NCBI GenBank assembly: GCA_034505235.1
Contig: JAPDQY010000005.1
Span: forward strand, 3,634-67,633
Direction: 5' to 3'
From: Coneutiohabitans thermophilus
Lineage (GTDB): Bacteria > Zhuqueibacterota > Zhuqueibacteria > Zhuqueibacterales > Zhuqueibacteraceae
DNA: 64,000 nucleotides
Positions 52,609-61,523 of the stretch are shown here, piece by piece. Made by a program: the position numbers and the translations under genes. How positions within the stretch are numbered: position 1 is the first letter of the stretch; the number at the start of each line of letters is the position of its first letter. The notes beneath the pieces are model-generated. The model saw only the letters and a list, made by a program, of their open reading frames with translations. It was not told where the DNA came from and did not search any database.

Positions 52609-54438
52609 TCACCAGTCTGGCGTTTCGGTCACCACGCGCTCGGTGATGGTGAGCGTGTTGAAATCCAGCACGCGCCGTAGCCTGCCATGGCGCAGCTCCA
52701 GTTTGCGGCTGCCCTTGTCAGCGTGCAGAAACGGCCCGTCGAACAGCGGCCAGTTTTCATAATCCACCGCCACACCATTGACGCGCGGGATTTCACCGTA
52801 AGTGAATTCCATCTGCGCGCCGCGCAACGAGGTGAAGCGCACGCCGGGCCGGGGCCGGGTGGTTGCCTGCAGCGGCAGCGCGCGCACGGCTCGCTTGAAG
52901 GCCTCGAAGGAAGCAAAATCTCCCGCCGGTGCAATTTGCACGACGGCGCCGTTTTTAAGCGCCCTGCTGATGAGACGCCAATCACCGTCCTCGTCTTTCT
53001 GCCATTCGTATGTTGCCAGCGGATGGCAGGCGATCAACGCCTCGCCGCCCTGTGCAAAAATCCAGCCCGATGGGTCCTCCTCCCGCCGCGCCAGATCCTT
53101 CGAGAAAAAGCCAACGAAGTGTGAAAAGCGGGTGCCCGGCGGAATGTCACACAAGGTGATCAGCGCATCCTCGTGCTGAAACACTTGCTCATTGGGCGAG
53201 CCGCCGGTGAGTTTGTCGGGCGAGTCATAGGTGGTTTTCGAGCGCACCACCAATTCGGTAATCGGGCCGAGATGCTCGGCGAAATACATGCCCAGCTCGA
53301 GCGGGGAGGAGTAGGGGTGAATGGTGAAGAAGGTGTTGTGCTTGCCGCGCGGATCCTCCACCGCCCAGGTGAGGTCCCAGGTGTGTTGTTGAATCGGCTG
53401 CAGCAATCCGCCCTGGCTTGATCCCAGCGCGTACTCTTTTCGCATGTAGGAGTATTTGTAAACCGGGGCGTTTTTCACCTCGCTGAAGCGAATGCGGTGG
53501 CGTGTGCGCTTGCGTTCCCGGTGGATGCAGGGGCGCTCGCGATCGGTGGCAATGTTGTAAAGGATCTCCGGCGGCTGGTAGCCGCTCAAGGCGAGGATCG
53601 CCGCTTCCCCGCTGGGATAAAAGGGCGTGTTGCCCCACAGCAGCCATGCGAAAGCGGTTGCACCCACGCGCCATTGCTCTTTCACCGGCTTGGGGTAGGT
53701 GCGGCTGTGGGCGCCGGTGTACAGGCCGTTGAGATTGTCCACGGCAAAATCTGCCAGCAGCCAGTCCAGCATCATGGCGGCGCGTTGTTTCATCTCTGCC
53801 TCCTCGGCCCAGGCATAAAGCTGGGCCATGGGCACGACAAACACGCCGAAGTAATCCGGCGAATCGTACTCGCCCTGGCCGATGGTGGTGGTGAGGTCCA
53901 TCCACTCCAGCAGGTATTCACGCGCCTCGGCAAAGCTCTCCTGTGAGCTGCGGCCATTGAACCAGCGCCCGCCCGGCTCGTCGGGATACATTTGCGTGAT
54001 GAGATAGAGCGCGGTGTAATACATCGCCCAGTGATTCTCGGTGTCCCCGCGATAGGGATGATAGGTGCGCCACATCTCGCGCATGCGCTGTTGGTAAGCC
54101 GGTGGCAGCTTGTGCCGGCCCACATAGGTGACGGTGAGGAAGGGATACATCCAGAACATATCCCCCGCGGGTTTCTGCATCAGGCTGTCGAGGCGAGCCA
54201 GCACCCACGGCATGTCCTCGTTGCGGTGCAGGCGCGCGGCGATCTCGAGGTAACCGCCGCGGCTGAAGTCGCCGGCGGGCGTGGCGTGCGCATAATAACG
54301 AATCAGGGAATCGGCACGCATCTGGTAGGCGTGCACTAACTCGGCACGATTGGGGCGTTGCCGGCCGAAGGCTACGGCAACCGGCAGCATGCCAAAGCAA
54401 ATCACCAGGCTGAATGTCAAATTCGAGTTCACCGCCAT
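52609..54438 (-). CDS. Secreted alpha/alpha-toroid protein of unknown family
   Basis: The 609-residue product from ATG 54438 has a signal peptide (SNLTFSLVICFGMLPVAVAFG) and an alpha-helical toroid in the first 330 residues (GDTENHWAMYYTALYLITQM, GEYDSPDYFGVFVVPMAQLY, AGAHSRTYPKPVKEQW), then a beta-rich half (RKEYALGSSQGGLLQPIQQH, DPRGKHNTFF). The layout resembles polysaccharide lyases and heparinase II/III-like proteins, but I cannot name a family. The upstream ORF start (54681) would run through the previous gene's stop. It sits between the beta-propeller and fpg-like genes, 34 and 4 bases away. Confidence 0.7.
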   Translation of the reverse strand: MAVNSNLTFSLVICFGMLPVAVAFGRQRPNRAELVHAYQMRADSLIRYYAHATPAGDFSRGGYLEIAARLHRNEDMPWVLARLDSLMQKPAGDMFWMYPFLTVTYVGRHKLPPAYQQRMREMWRTYHPYRGDTENHWAMYYTALYLITQMYPDEPGGRWFNGRSSQESFAEAREYLLEWMDLTTTIGQGEYDSPDYFGVFVVPMAQLYAWAEEAEMKQRAAMMLDWLLADFAVDNLNGLYTGAHSRTYPKPVKEQWRVGATAFAWLLWGNTPFYPSGEAAILALSGYQPPEILYNIATDRERPCIHRERKRTRHRIRFSEVKNAPVYKYSYMRKEYALGSSQGGLLQPIQQHTWDLTWAVEDPRGKHNTFFTIHPYSSPLELGMYFAEHLGPITELVVRSKTTYDSPDKLTGGSPNEQVFQHEDALITLCDIPPGTRFSHFVGFFSKDLARREEDPSGWIFAQGGEALIACHPLATYEWQKDEDGDWRLISRALKNGAVVQIAPAGDFASFEAFKRAVRALPLQATTRPRPGVRFTSLRGAQMEFTYGEIPRVNGVAVDYENWPLFDGPFLHADKGSRKLELRHGRLRRVLDFNTLTITERVVTETPDW

Positions 54439-54472
54439 GGGAAGGTTCCAGGAATCTTGAGGGTGAAAGGGC

Positions 54473-55498
54473 TCATTCGTGCTGCAAGAAAACCAGATCA
54501 AATACGATCGCACCGTGCATGCCGGCATCCTTCCAGGTGCGGCCGAAGTCATCCGAATAAAAAATGCCCTCTTCAAAGGTCGCGACCCACAGTCTGCCCG
54601 CCTGATCGATGTCGAATACGGTTTCATAGCAATTGCGCACCGGCAAACCCGCGCTGCGATCCTGCCAGGTGGCGCCGCCATCGCGGCTCACCAGCACGCC
54701 CGCCCCCCAGCCCGCGGCCGCCATGTTTTTGGCATCATGCGGGTCGATGGCAACCGCATAAATCGCGGCGTGCGCGATGCTGCCCCGGGCAAATTCCCAG
54801 GTGGTGCCATTGTCCCGCGAGCGCAGCACACCACGATCCTGGGTGGCGGCCAGCCAGACGTTCGGTGCGGCAGCACATTGGTCGAGATCGAGAATCGTGA
54901 CCTCAGGCGGGCCGAGCAGCGACCAACTGTCGGCGCCATCCGTCGAAAGGTACAAGCCGCCCTCCGTGCCGGCCAATACACGGCCGGCACGCGTGCGATC
55001 AACTCTGAGGCTCTGGGTGTATTTTTTCGGCAGGCCGTTGCTGGCTTCCCGCCAGGTATCGGCGCCGTCTTTGCTGGCCCAAATGCCGTAGGCGGTGGCG
55101 AGATAAACGTGTTGTGGCGCATGGGGATCGACGCAAATATCCTGTGTCTCGGTGACGCGCCAGTCCGTGGTCATGCGCCAGAAGTTGCCGCCATCGCGCG
55201 TGCGGGCTGCACCGTTGCCGCAGGCGAGATAGATGATGTCGGGATTGGCGGGATCCTGCGCGATGGCACTGACACGCGGCAGGTTCCAGCCAATATGTGT
55301 CCAAACTTGACCGCCATCATGGCGGTGCAGGCCGCTGGCTGCCAGCCCGGAACCCACCACATAGCCCCTGGATTTCACCAGGCCGGCGTGGAGTTTGTGT
55401 TGCTTTTGTGCCATGACCGGAAACGAAAAAAGAATCAGAAGCATGCTGCCCGCCGGCAGGATGCCCGCCATTTGCCGCATCGACCTGAAATTCAACAT
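54473..55498 (-). CDS. Secreted beta-propeller protein with BNR/sortilin-like repeats
   Basis: The 341-residue product has a signal peptide (to about residue 30, SFPVMAQ) and BNR-like blades: IWASKDGADTWREASNGL, LYLSTDGADSWSLL, VLRSRDNGTTWEFA, VLVSRDGGATWQDRS and IFYSDDFGRTWKDA. It is a paralogue of 35445-36461, sharing for example the LAGTEGGLYLS/FAGTEAGLYES blade. No catalytic residues are evident. Its ATG overlaps the stop of the upstream glycosidase gene by seven bases (ATGTTGA), which implies coupled translation with that enzyme. Confidence 0.77.
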   Translation of the reverse strand: MLNFRSMRQMAGILPAGSMLLILFSFPVMAQKQHKLHAGLVKSRGYVVGSGLAASGLHRHDGGQVWTHIGWNLPRVSAIAQDPANPDIIYLACGNGAARTRDGGNFWRMTTDWRVTETQDICVDPHAPQHVYLATAYGIWASKDGADTWREASNGLPKKYTQSLRVDRTRAGRVLAGTEGGLYLSTDGADSWSLLGPPEVTILDLDQCAAAPNVWLAATQDRGVLRSRDNGTTWEFARGSIAHAAIYAVAIDPHDAKNMAAAGWGAGVLVSRDGGATWQDRSAGLPVRNCYETVFDIDQAGRLWVATFEEGIFYSDDFGRTWKDAGMHGAIVFDLVFLQHE

Positions 55499-57081
55499 GA
55501 CTGGACACTCTCAAATTGGATGATCACCTCTGCCGTGGTTGTCACCGTGCCTTGCACCTCGACATACGGACTCGCCTCCACCCGGCGGTTGGCGAAGGCC
55601 ACTGCTTCACCGTTCCAGCGCACGCTGCGGGCCCGGCAGTTGTCCGGCAGCAGGGCCTGCACTTCCACGCGCGCGTCACGGGCCTCGAGCTGGAGGTGCA
55701 GCATGCCGGCTTGCAGATGATAGCGATAGCCGAAGGTGGCGCCCGAAGCCGCATATCCCACCTTGACGGCAACCTGCTTCTCAGCCGTCGCCGCCCAGCG
55801 CGGTGCGCAGCGCACGTGGCGGAAGGAATGCCCCAGGTCCTGAATGCCGCACAGGCCCTCGAGGAACGCATAAAGCATGGCCGAAGAGCCCCAACCGTCG
55901 GTGGGCGCGGCCTCCGGGCTGGTGCTGGTTTCGATCGAGGAGGGCGTGCCATCGGGGAAATACCACAGGTAGGTTGCGCCACTCGCGGCGATCAGCCGGC
56001 GGTAAAGCTCGAGGGTTTCGCAGCCGAAGCGTTCGCAGCCGTGCTCGAAGGCGGCGCGCGCCAATTCCCCGCCGCACAGTGGAAAGATGCCGCCGTTGAT
56101 GTATGCGCCCGGCACCAGAATTTCATCGCCAAAAATGCCGCTGGGAAAGGCCGGATCGATGCCGAACCAGGGCGCGAAGGCGCGCGTGGTTTGCCAGCGA
56201 CGCTGGTATTCCCGGATGATCGCCAGTGCCATGGCGTGCGTGGCCAGGCCGCGATTGATGGCCATGGGATTGCTCAGGCTCAGTTGTGCCGACTCGTCGA
56301 CACCGGCAATCGTGACCGGGGTGAGCTTGTAGAAATGGGTGTAAAAGCGGCCGTTGAAGAGCAGGGCGTTGGCGCGGTTGCGCACCCCCGCGGCAATTTC
56401 CGCCCACTCTGCCGCACGTTGCGCGTTGCCGAGATGAGCATGCAGCCGGGCGAGCAGCTCGGCCGCTTCATACAGCCCGCTGTTGTCGCCGTGAAAGATG
56501 CCCCAGTAGGTGTGCGCGGTGATCTGAAAATTCAGCCAGGGCGCACGGCCGGCGGTGTAGTCGAAATCCCAGGTGTCGATGGTGTAGGGCCGCTTCACCA
56601 GTTGGTGTTGTTCATCCCAGCGCAGGGGCGAGGAGCGCAGGTACTGCAGCGCGCGTTCCAGGTTGGGCAGCAATTGCGCCAGCCACTCGTCATCACCGCT
56701 GGCCTGCCAGGCGAGATAGGCCGCCTTCACGAAGCGGTATTCGACATCGGCCTCCACCGGCACTCGCACCCATTTTTCCCAGTTCTCACGTTCGCCGGGA
56801 AGTTTTTCGGGAAAGATGGTGACATAATCGAAGATGCGGCCGTTGGCAGCCTGGGTTTGTGCGAAGCAATTCACCGCGCTGTGCAGGTCTGGCTCGAAGT
56901 ATTTGCCGCCGCGCAGCATGTCGGAGTGATCGCGAATCCACAACGCCGGGGTATCGGGCGAGCGAAAACCGCGCACCGGCGCACCCTCGATGGACATGAC
57001 GATGAGATCGGCTTTGAGAAAGTTCAGAATTTGTTCACAGAACTTTTCCCAAACCCCGGAGGTGGTTTTGATCTCGAGCAT
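55492..57081 (-). CDS. Six-hairpin glycosidase-like protein
   Basis: The 529-residue protein from ATG 57081 has ALWIRDHSDMLRGGKYFEPD near residue 45, RIFDYVTIFPEK, AHTYWGIFHGDN, YINGGIFPLCGGELARAAF and DGTPSSIETSTSPEAAPTDG, then a beta-sandwich end. This is an (alpha/alpha)6 barrel glycosidase layout with candidate acidic residues, related in style to GH78, GH63 and GH37-type enzymes. No family can be fixed by eye. It lacks a signal peptide. It is first in a minus-strand unit with the beta-propeller, toroid and Fpg-like genes. Confidence 0.72.
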   Translation of the reverse strand: MLEIKTTSGVWEKFCEQILNFLKADLIVMSIEGAPVRGFRSPDTPALWIRDHSDMLRGGKYFEPDLHSAVNCFAQTQAANGRIFDYVTIFPEKLPGERENWEKWVRVPVEADVEYRFVKAAYLAWQASGDDEWLAQLLPNLERALQYLRSSPLRWDEQHQLVKRPYTIDTWDFDYTAGRAPWLNFQITAHTYWGIFHGDNSGLYEAAELLARLHAHLGNAQRAAEWAEIAAGVRNRANALLFNGRFYTHFYKLTPVTIAGVDESAQLSLSNPMAINRGLATHAMALAIIREYQRRWQTTRAFAPWFGIDPAFPSGIFGDEILVPGAYINGGIFPLCGGELARAAFEHGCERFGCETLELYRRLIAASGATYLWYFPDGTPSSIETSTSPEAAPTDGWGSSAMLYAFLEGLCGIQDLGHSFRHVRCAPRWAATAEKQVAVKVGYAASGATFGYRYHLQAGMLHLQLEARDARVEVQALLPDNCRARSVRWNGEAVAFANRRVEASPYVEVQGTVTTTAEVIIQFESVQSC

Positions 57082-57254
57082 AGGGACGGCGATGGATTGG
57101 AATGGGGGCACCAAAAACGTCAAGGTCGTTCCGCAAGAAGCCGCCACTTTTCACGCCAGTGAAGGCTGCAGCTCTTCACGTGGCGCGGAAAAACTTTCAG
57201 GCAAAATCATCATGGGCAAAACCCTTCAAAGCGTTTTGCCGCGCAAATGCCGCA

Positions 57255-57298
57255 GCGCAGGCTTCCAGCCGGCAGGCAGAAAAGCTGTCTGCGCCACG
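57255..57298 (+). repeat. Dispersed repeat, copy 4
   Basis: GCGCAGGCTTCCAGCCGGC ... GCTGTCTGCGCCACG is the best preserved copy. GCGCAG and CTGCGC at its ends give it an imperfect hairpin shape. Confidence 0.55.
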
Positions 57299-57366
57299 TT
57301 GCCACCGTGCTGGATGGCGGCGCGCATGACCATAACCCGAAAAATCCCGACTGCGAAGATTTTGAG

Positions 57367-57431
57367 GACACAGATTTTCGCCGACGAACGCAGACACAAT
57401 AAATCAACGGTAATCAGCGTTCATCTGCGTC
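57367..57431. repeat. Interspersed palindromic repeat element
   Basis: The left end GGACACAGAT pairs with the right end ATCTGCGTCC, and inner GAACGCAGA with AATCAGCGTTC. This GGACGCAGATGAACGCTGAT-type sequence is a common small extragenic palindrome in many bacterial genomes, by recollection. Confidence 0.5.
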
Positions 57432-57633
57432 CAAAAACTGCCGCGAAAATACTTTTTGTGGCAGACCCTGCAGGGTCGACCTTTCAGGGCCGGTGCCCAA
57501 AGGCACGACTACGAAAGTTTGTTTTCATCGTGAAGGCGGCCGCGCGCGGCATGGCCATGATCTCCTGAATGACACGGACACCGGCGGCATTTCGCGCAGG
57601 CAAATGCCGCCCCGCTTTGCTGCCACAGGCCGT

Positions 57634-58437
57634 TTATTTTTTCGGCCACAGCAGCGGGTTCTGGCTGTCATCATTCAGGGGATCGCCGATTTTGAGCCTG
57701 GCCACCTGTTCTTGCGACAGGATGTTTTGAATGCCGTTGAAGGTTGCGCCTTCGGGCATGTAGGCGCAGGTCATGGCGCGGCGCCAGCGCGGCGTCATGT
57801 TGGGCCCGGCGGCATGCGCTGTCAGGCCGTTGTGCAAACCGGCATCGCCCGGTTTCATCGGGGCCGCCACCGGCTCCAGGGTGCGGAACTCGGGATAAAA
57901 TTGAAACAGGGCATCCATGTTTTGCCCGATGTCGACATTGTCGTAGCGCGCGAGCTTGTGCGAGCCCGGCAGATAATAAAGACAGCCGTTTTGCAGGGTC
58001 GCCTCATCGAGCGCCACCCAGATCGAGATGGCCTGGCGCGAGTGAAAGGACCAATAGGGATTGTCAAGATGCCAGGCGGTCGGATTGGCCCAGGGCTGCT
58101 TTTGCAGTGTCTGGTCATGCCACACCCGGATGCCGGGCGCGCCGGTGAGCTGGCAGAGCATCCGGCCCAGTTCCGGACTGAGAAAGTATTTTTTGATGGT
58201 GGGATTGATCTTCCACAAGTTCAGACGCTGCACGAAGACTTTGTCGTAAAACGATTCGCCCTCGACCAAATCCTTGTTGCCCTCGCCGGCAACCTTTTGC
58301 CTGCCCATTTGACGCACGGCTTCCGACACGGCGGCGATGATCTCCTCCACTTCCTGCGGGCTGAGGAAATTTTCCAGAATGAGAAAGCCGTTGTCTTGAT
58401 AAAACGCGATTTGTTCGGCCGTCACGTGGGTGTTCAT
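57634..58437 (-). CDS. Phytanoyl-CoA dioxygenase family protein (PhyH)
   Basis: The 267-residue Fe(II)/2-oxoglutarate oxygenase has AWHLDNPYWSFHSRQ (His-x-Asp), ISIWVALDEATLQNGCLYYL and the distal His in LHNGLTAHAAGPNMTPRWR. The start at 58437 follows GAGGAG, which lies within a perfect palindrome CTCCTCGAGGAG (58443-58454). It is a paralogue of the PhyH at 42293-43144. It is divergent from a Gfo/Idh/MocA oxidoreductase gene, so the two may share control. The substrate is unknown. Confidence 0.88.
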   Translation of the reverse strand: MNTHVTAEQIAFYQDNGFLILENFLSPQEVEEIIAAVSEAVRQMGRQKVAGEGNKDLVEGESFYDKVFVQRLNLWKINPTIKKYFLSPELGRMLCQLTGAPGIRVWHDQTLQKQPWANPTAWHLDNPYWSFHSRQAISIWVALDEATLQNGCLYYLPGSHKLARYDNVDIGQNMDALFQFYPEFRTLEPVAAPMKPGDAGLHNGLTAHAAGPNMTPRWRRAMTCAYMPEGATFNGIQNILSQEQVARLKIGDPLNDDSQNPLLWPKK

Positions 58438-58680
58438 GTCAGCTCCTCGAGGAGTTGAGTGCTGGTCTGGTTTGTGATGAGCTTAAGAAGCAAAAAGCCG
58501 GTGTCTGCTCCGACCGCGTTGCGTTGAGTAACAAATCCGGCCGCATGATTCCTGGTTTCTTTGGCGATAAAGATTCGCAGTTTCGGTCGATTGCCGTGCG
58601 GCGCAAATTTCCACTGGCGTTTTGTGCCGCGGCCGATATATTGCGGAGCATGCGCGTCTGATGCAAGGGAGAAGAAAAGC

Positions 58681-59934
58681 ATGAAGCCTGTGCGTTTTGT
58701 TGTGATCGGCCTGGGTGGTTATGCGGCGGTTCATCTGGAAGCGGTGGCATGGCTGGCACAACAGGGACTGGCCCGCCTCACGGGCGTGGTCGCCCTTGCG
58801 AGCGACCGCCAGCGCTTTCCCGAGCGGGTGGCGGCCCTGCAGGCGGCGGGTGTCCGGCTGTTTGAGAGCATCGATGCTTTTTTCGCCGCCGGCGCACCGG
58901 CGGCAGACGTGCTCACCGTGCCGATCGGCATTCATCAGCATGTCCCGGTGAGTGCGGCCGCGCTGGCGGCGGGTTTGCATGTCTATTGCGAGAAACCGCT
59001 GGCGGCCACGGTGCAGGAGGCCGATCAACTGATCGCCTGGCGCAACCTGGCCGGCAGGAAAATCGCCGTGGGCTTTCAGCATGTCTACAGCAACGCGGTG
59101 CAACAGCTCAAAGCCCGCATTTGCTCCGGCCGACTGGGCCGCGTGCAAACGATCACGGTGCTGTGCAGTTGGCCGCGCAGCATGCAGTATTACCGCCGCA
59201 ATGACTGGGCGGGCCGCTTGCGCACCGGTGAGAACTGGGTGCTGGACAGCCCGGCCAACAACGCGCATTCGCATTATTTGCTCAATGCCCTTTATCTGGC
59301 CTCGCCGCAGGAGCATGCCGCCACCGTGCCGGCGAAGCTGCGCGCCGAACTTTATCGCGCCTATCCCATTGCGAGCTGTGACACGCTGCAAATGAAATTC
59401 ACCACCACCGAAGGCGTCGACTGCCATGTGTTGTTCTCGCACGCCGCCGCCCGCGAGCTCGGCCCGCTGATGCAAATCACCTGCGAGCGGGGCCGCGTCA
59501 CCTGGGAAGGCGACAACGGCAAAACCACCATCCTCTATGCCGGCGGCGCAACCGAGCAGTTCGACAATGACGTCGAGCCGCACTGGCGCTATCATGGTCT
59601 GCGCGATTTGGTGCAGGCGATCGCGCAGGATATCCAGCCGCGGTGTTCCCTCGAGATTGCCCGCTGCCAGACCCTGACGATCAACGCCATGCATGAAAGC
59701 TGCCCGGAGATCGTCACCGTGCCGCCGGACTTCATCGAGGAGGTCGAAGATTGGGAAATGTTTCCGCCCAACACCAGGGGCCGATTCCGGCGGGTGCGCG
59801 ATCTCGACCGCCATCTGCAGGCCGCCGCGCAACAGAATCTCTTTCTCAGTGAAATGGGCATCGCGTGGGCCACGCCACGCCGGGTGAAAACTTTTGTACC
59901 CGGCGATTACCGCCATTTTCCGCAGCAGTCGTGA
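58681..59934 (+). CDS. Gfo/Idh/MocA family oxidoreductase
   Basis: The 417-residue product from ATG 58681 (AAGGGAGA upstream) has the NAD(P)-binding RFVVIGLGGYAAVHLEAVA, the family motif HVYCEKPLAATVQEA (EKP with catalytic-type Lys) and IAVGFQHVYSNAVQQL, then the alpha/beta substrate domain with WVLDSPANNAHSHYLLNAL holding candidate catalytic Asp and His. It oxidises or reduces a sugar or inositol derivative in the cytosol. It is divergent from the PhyH gene. The following 1.6 kb hold only a pseudogene on the other strand. Confidence 0.88.
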   Translation: MKPVRFVVIGLGGYAAVHLEAVAWLAQQGLARLTGVVALASDRQRFPERVAALQAAGVRLFESIDAFFAAGAPAADVLTVPIGIHQHVPVSAAALAAGLHVYCEKPLAATVQEADQLIAWRNLAGRKIAVGFQHVYSNAVQQLKARICSGRLGRVQTITVLCSWPRSMQYYRRNDWAGRLRTGENWVLDSPANNAHSHYLLNALYLASPQEHAATVPAKLRAELYRAYPIASCDTLQMKFTTTEGVDCHVLFSHAAARELGPLMQITCERGRVTWEGDNGKTTILYAGGATEQFDNDVEPHWRYHGLRDLVQAIAQDIQPRCSLEIARCQTLTINAMHESCPEIVTVPPDFIEEVEDWEMFPPNTRGRFRRVRDLDRHLQAAAQQNLFLSEMGIAWATPRRVKTFVPGDYRHFPQQS

Positions 59935-59998
59935 AGCAGTGCCGGCAGCCGTGCGGCTCACTGCCGGACGTGCACCCCGGTGGGTGGCAGGGGCGGCG

Positions 59999-61376
59999 TC
60001 ATCGCCTCGTGCGGCAGCGACTGCCGCTCAACGTCAGAACTGCCTGGCTGGGGAGTGTCACTTGCACTGCCTGGTGCGCCATGGGCAGTGGCGCCAATTG
60101 CCGGTGGTTTTCCTGTGCCGAAGAGCGGCAAGCCTGCAGGGTGTCCACCTTCAGATTTTGCAAAGTGACCGTCAGTGTGAGCGCACCGGCGCACGATTGA
60201 TCAGGACCAGCGCGAGTTGCGCCGGTGCTGCATGTTTGAAGGCGCTCACCCGCAGGTCCGGATGTGAGGACTGCACGGCGATGCGCTGCGCACCCGGCGG
60301 CACGTGCAAAAACAACTGCTGCAAAGCATAAAAGACCGGGGTGCGGCTGGCGTCGGTGTTGACGGCCTGGTCCCGACTCAGCAGGGCCCAGTGATAACCG
60401 CGCGTGGCGTTGCCGTGTGAGAACATTGTGCCACATTTGCAGGCAGGCGAAGGTCTATGACCAGGTGGTGCAGGGAATGTTCCATGGCGTGGTGCCGATT
60501 TCAGTGAAGTAGACCGGGAGGCCCCCGGCTTGCCGCCAGCGCTGCAATGCGTGCGAATCCCGTATTCCACTGATCCGGACCGCCCTCCACGAAGTAAGTG
60601 TGATAGGAAATCGCGCCCAGGTGGGAAGCGGCAAGCGAATTCGTGAGCAACGGCGCCACCCATTCGTCGGGGTCGTAGTAGGGCGAGGCAAATCCGGTGC
60701 GACGATTTTGGTGGTCAGCCCTTCGCGCTGCAGTGTGGCGCCAACGGTTTTGATCAAAGCGCGCAGCTCGGCGGGCGAGTAGGACAGGTGATAACCGTCC
60801 GGCCCGTTGGCCAGTATGATTTCTGAAAAGGTAATCCCCCGTCGATTTCTCGCCCAAAGCAACTACGCTGCCACCGATTCCGCAAACTCGGCATGCAAAT
60901 TGACGGGCAAATTGCGCCGGCTGGCGAGGGTGGAATCCGCCACCATCCAGTTGGGCACGTTCCAGATGCCGGGCAACAGATGCTTGCGATAGCGCAGGAT
61001 GAGGCTGTCCAGCATGTTGAAGTCACTCTGCACCAGCCGTGCCCCGGTATCCTGCCGCTCAAAGCGCGAAGCGAAATACTCCCAATTGAAATGCCCGGGA
61101 TCGTCATCGTCATTGCGGGCTTCCCAGCATTCGAACGCCGTGACCAGCCGCACGTGCGTGATGCCCAGCTTGCTGAAGGCAAGCTCATGGACACGCGGAT
61201 TGCTCCAGCCATTCCAGCCGTTGACAATCCAACCTGTAGGTGTTGCCGCCCCTGCCCTGAATGGTTTGATGGGTTTGCCCGCCATCCACGGTCAGGCGGA
61301 CCTGACCGGCGGCACAATCCACCAGCACAAGCAGGAGTAATACGCCCGCCCGCCGGCGGGGCATGAAGGACGGCAA
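59999..61376 (-). pseudogene. Decayed GH30-like (clan GH-A) glycoside hydrolase with signal peptide
   Basis: Pieces in several frames line up in order. They are a signal peptide (RRRAGVLLLLVLVDCAAGQ) with VDGGQTHQTIQGRGGNTYRL; WIVNGWNGWSNPRVHELAFS to ADSTLASRRNLPVNLHAEFA; LWARNRRGITFSEIILANG; FASPYYDPDEWVAPLLTNSL; LPVYFTEIGTTPW (nucleophile-type Glu); RGYHWALLSRDQAVNT; and a C-terminal beta domain SAQENHRQLAPLP. At least five frame changes (near 61230, 60862, 60695, 60520 and 60185) interrupt it. The acid/base motif, expected as NEP, reads NGP. It is dead both by frame and by active site. The family acts on beta-glucosides, beta-1,6-glucans or galactans. Confidence 0.85.
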
Positions 61377-61523
61377 GAGTCATCCTCCTGCAGTTGTTCG
61401 GGAGTGACGTCAGGGTTGTGCAATGATCGCAGCGGCTGACTTCGCCGGGAAGAAGCCCATGCAATTTTGATCCGTGTCCGCAACGCGATGGTTTCACAAT
61501 TTGATTCAAGGGAGGGAAGAACG

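Larger units (their letters stand above)
57082..57633. other. Gene-free, repeat-rich stretch
   Basis: Over 550 bases between two minus-strand genes hold no convincing protein. They contain a hairpin at 57215-57240 (GGCAAAAC / GTTTTGCC, 10-base loop), a dispersed-repeat copy (57255-57298), a palindromic repeat (57367-57431) and a Pst-like CCCTGCAGGG palindrome near 57468. It looks like a sink for small repeats. Confidence 0.55.

Noticed and set aside
55516..57162. A 548-residue plus-strand reading frame
   Set aside because: It is antisense to the six-hairpin glycosidase-like gene.
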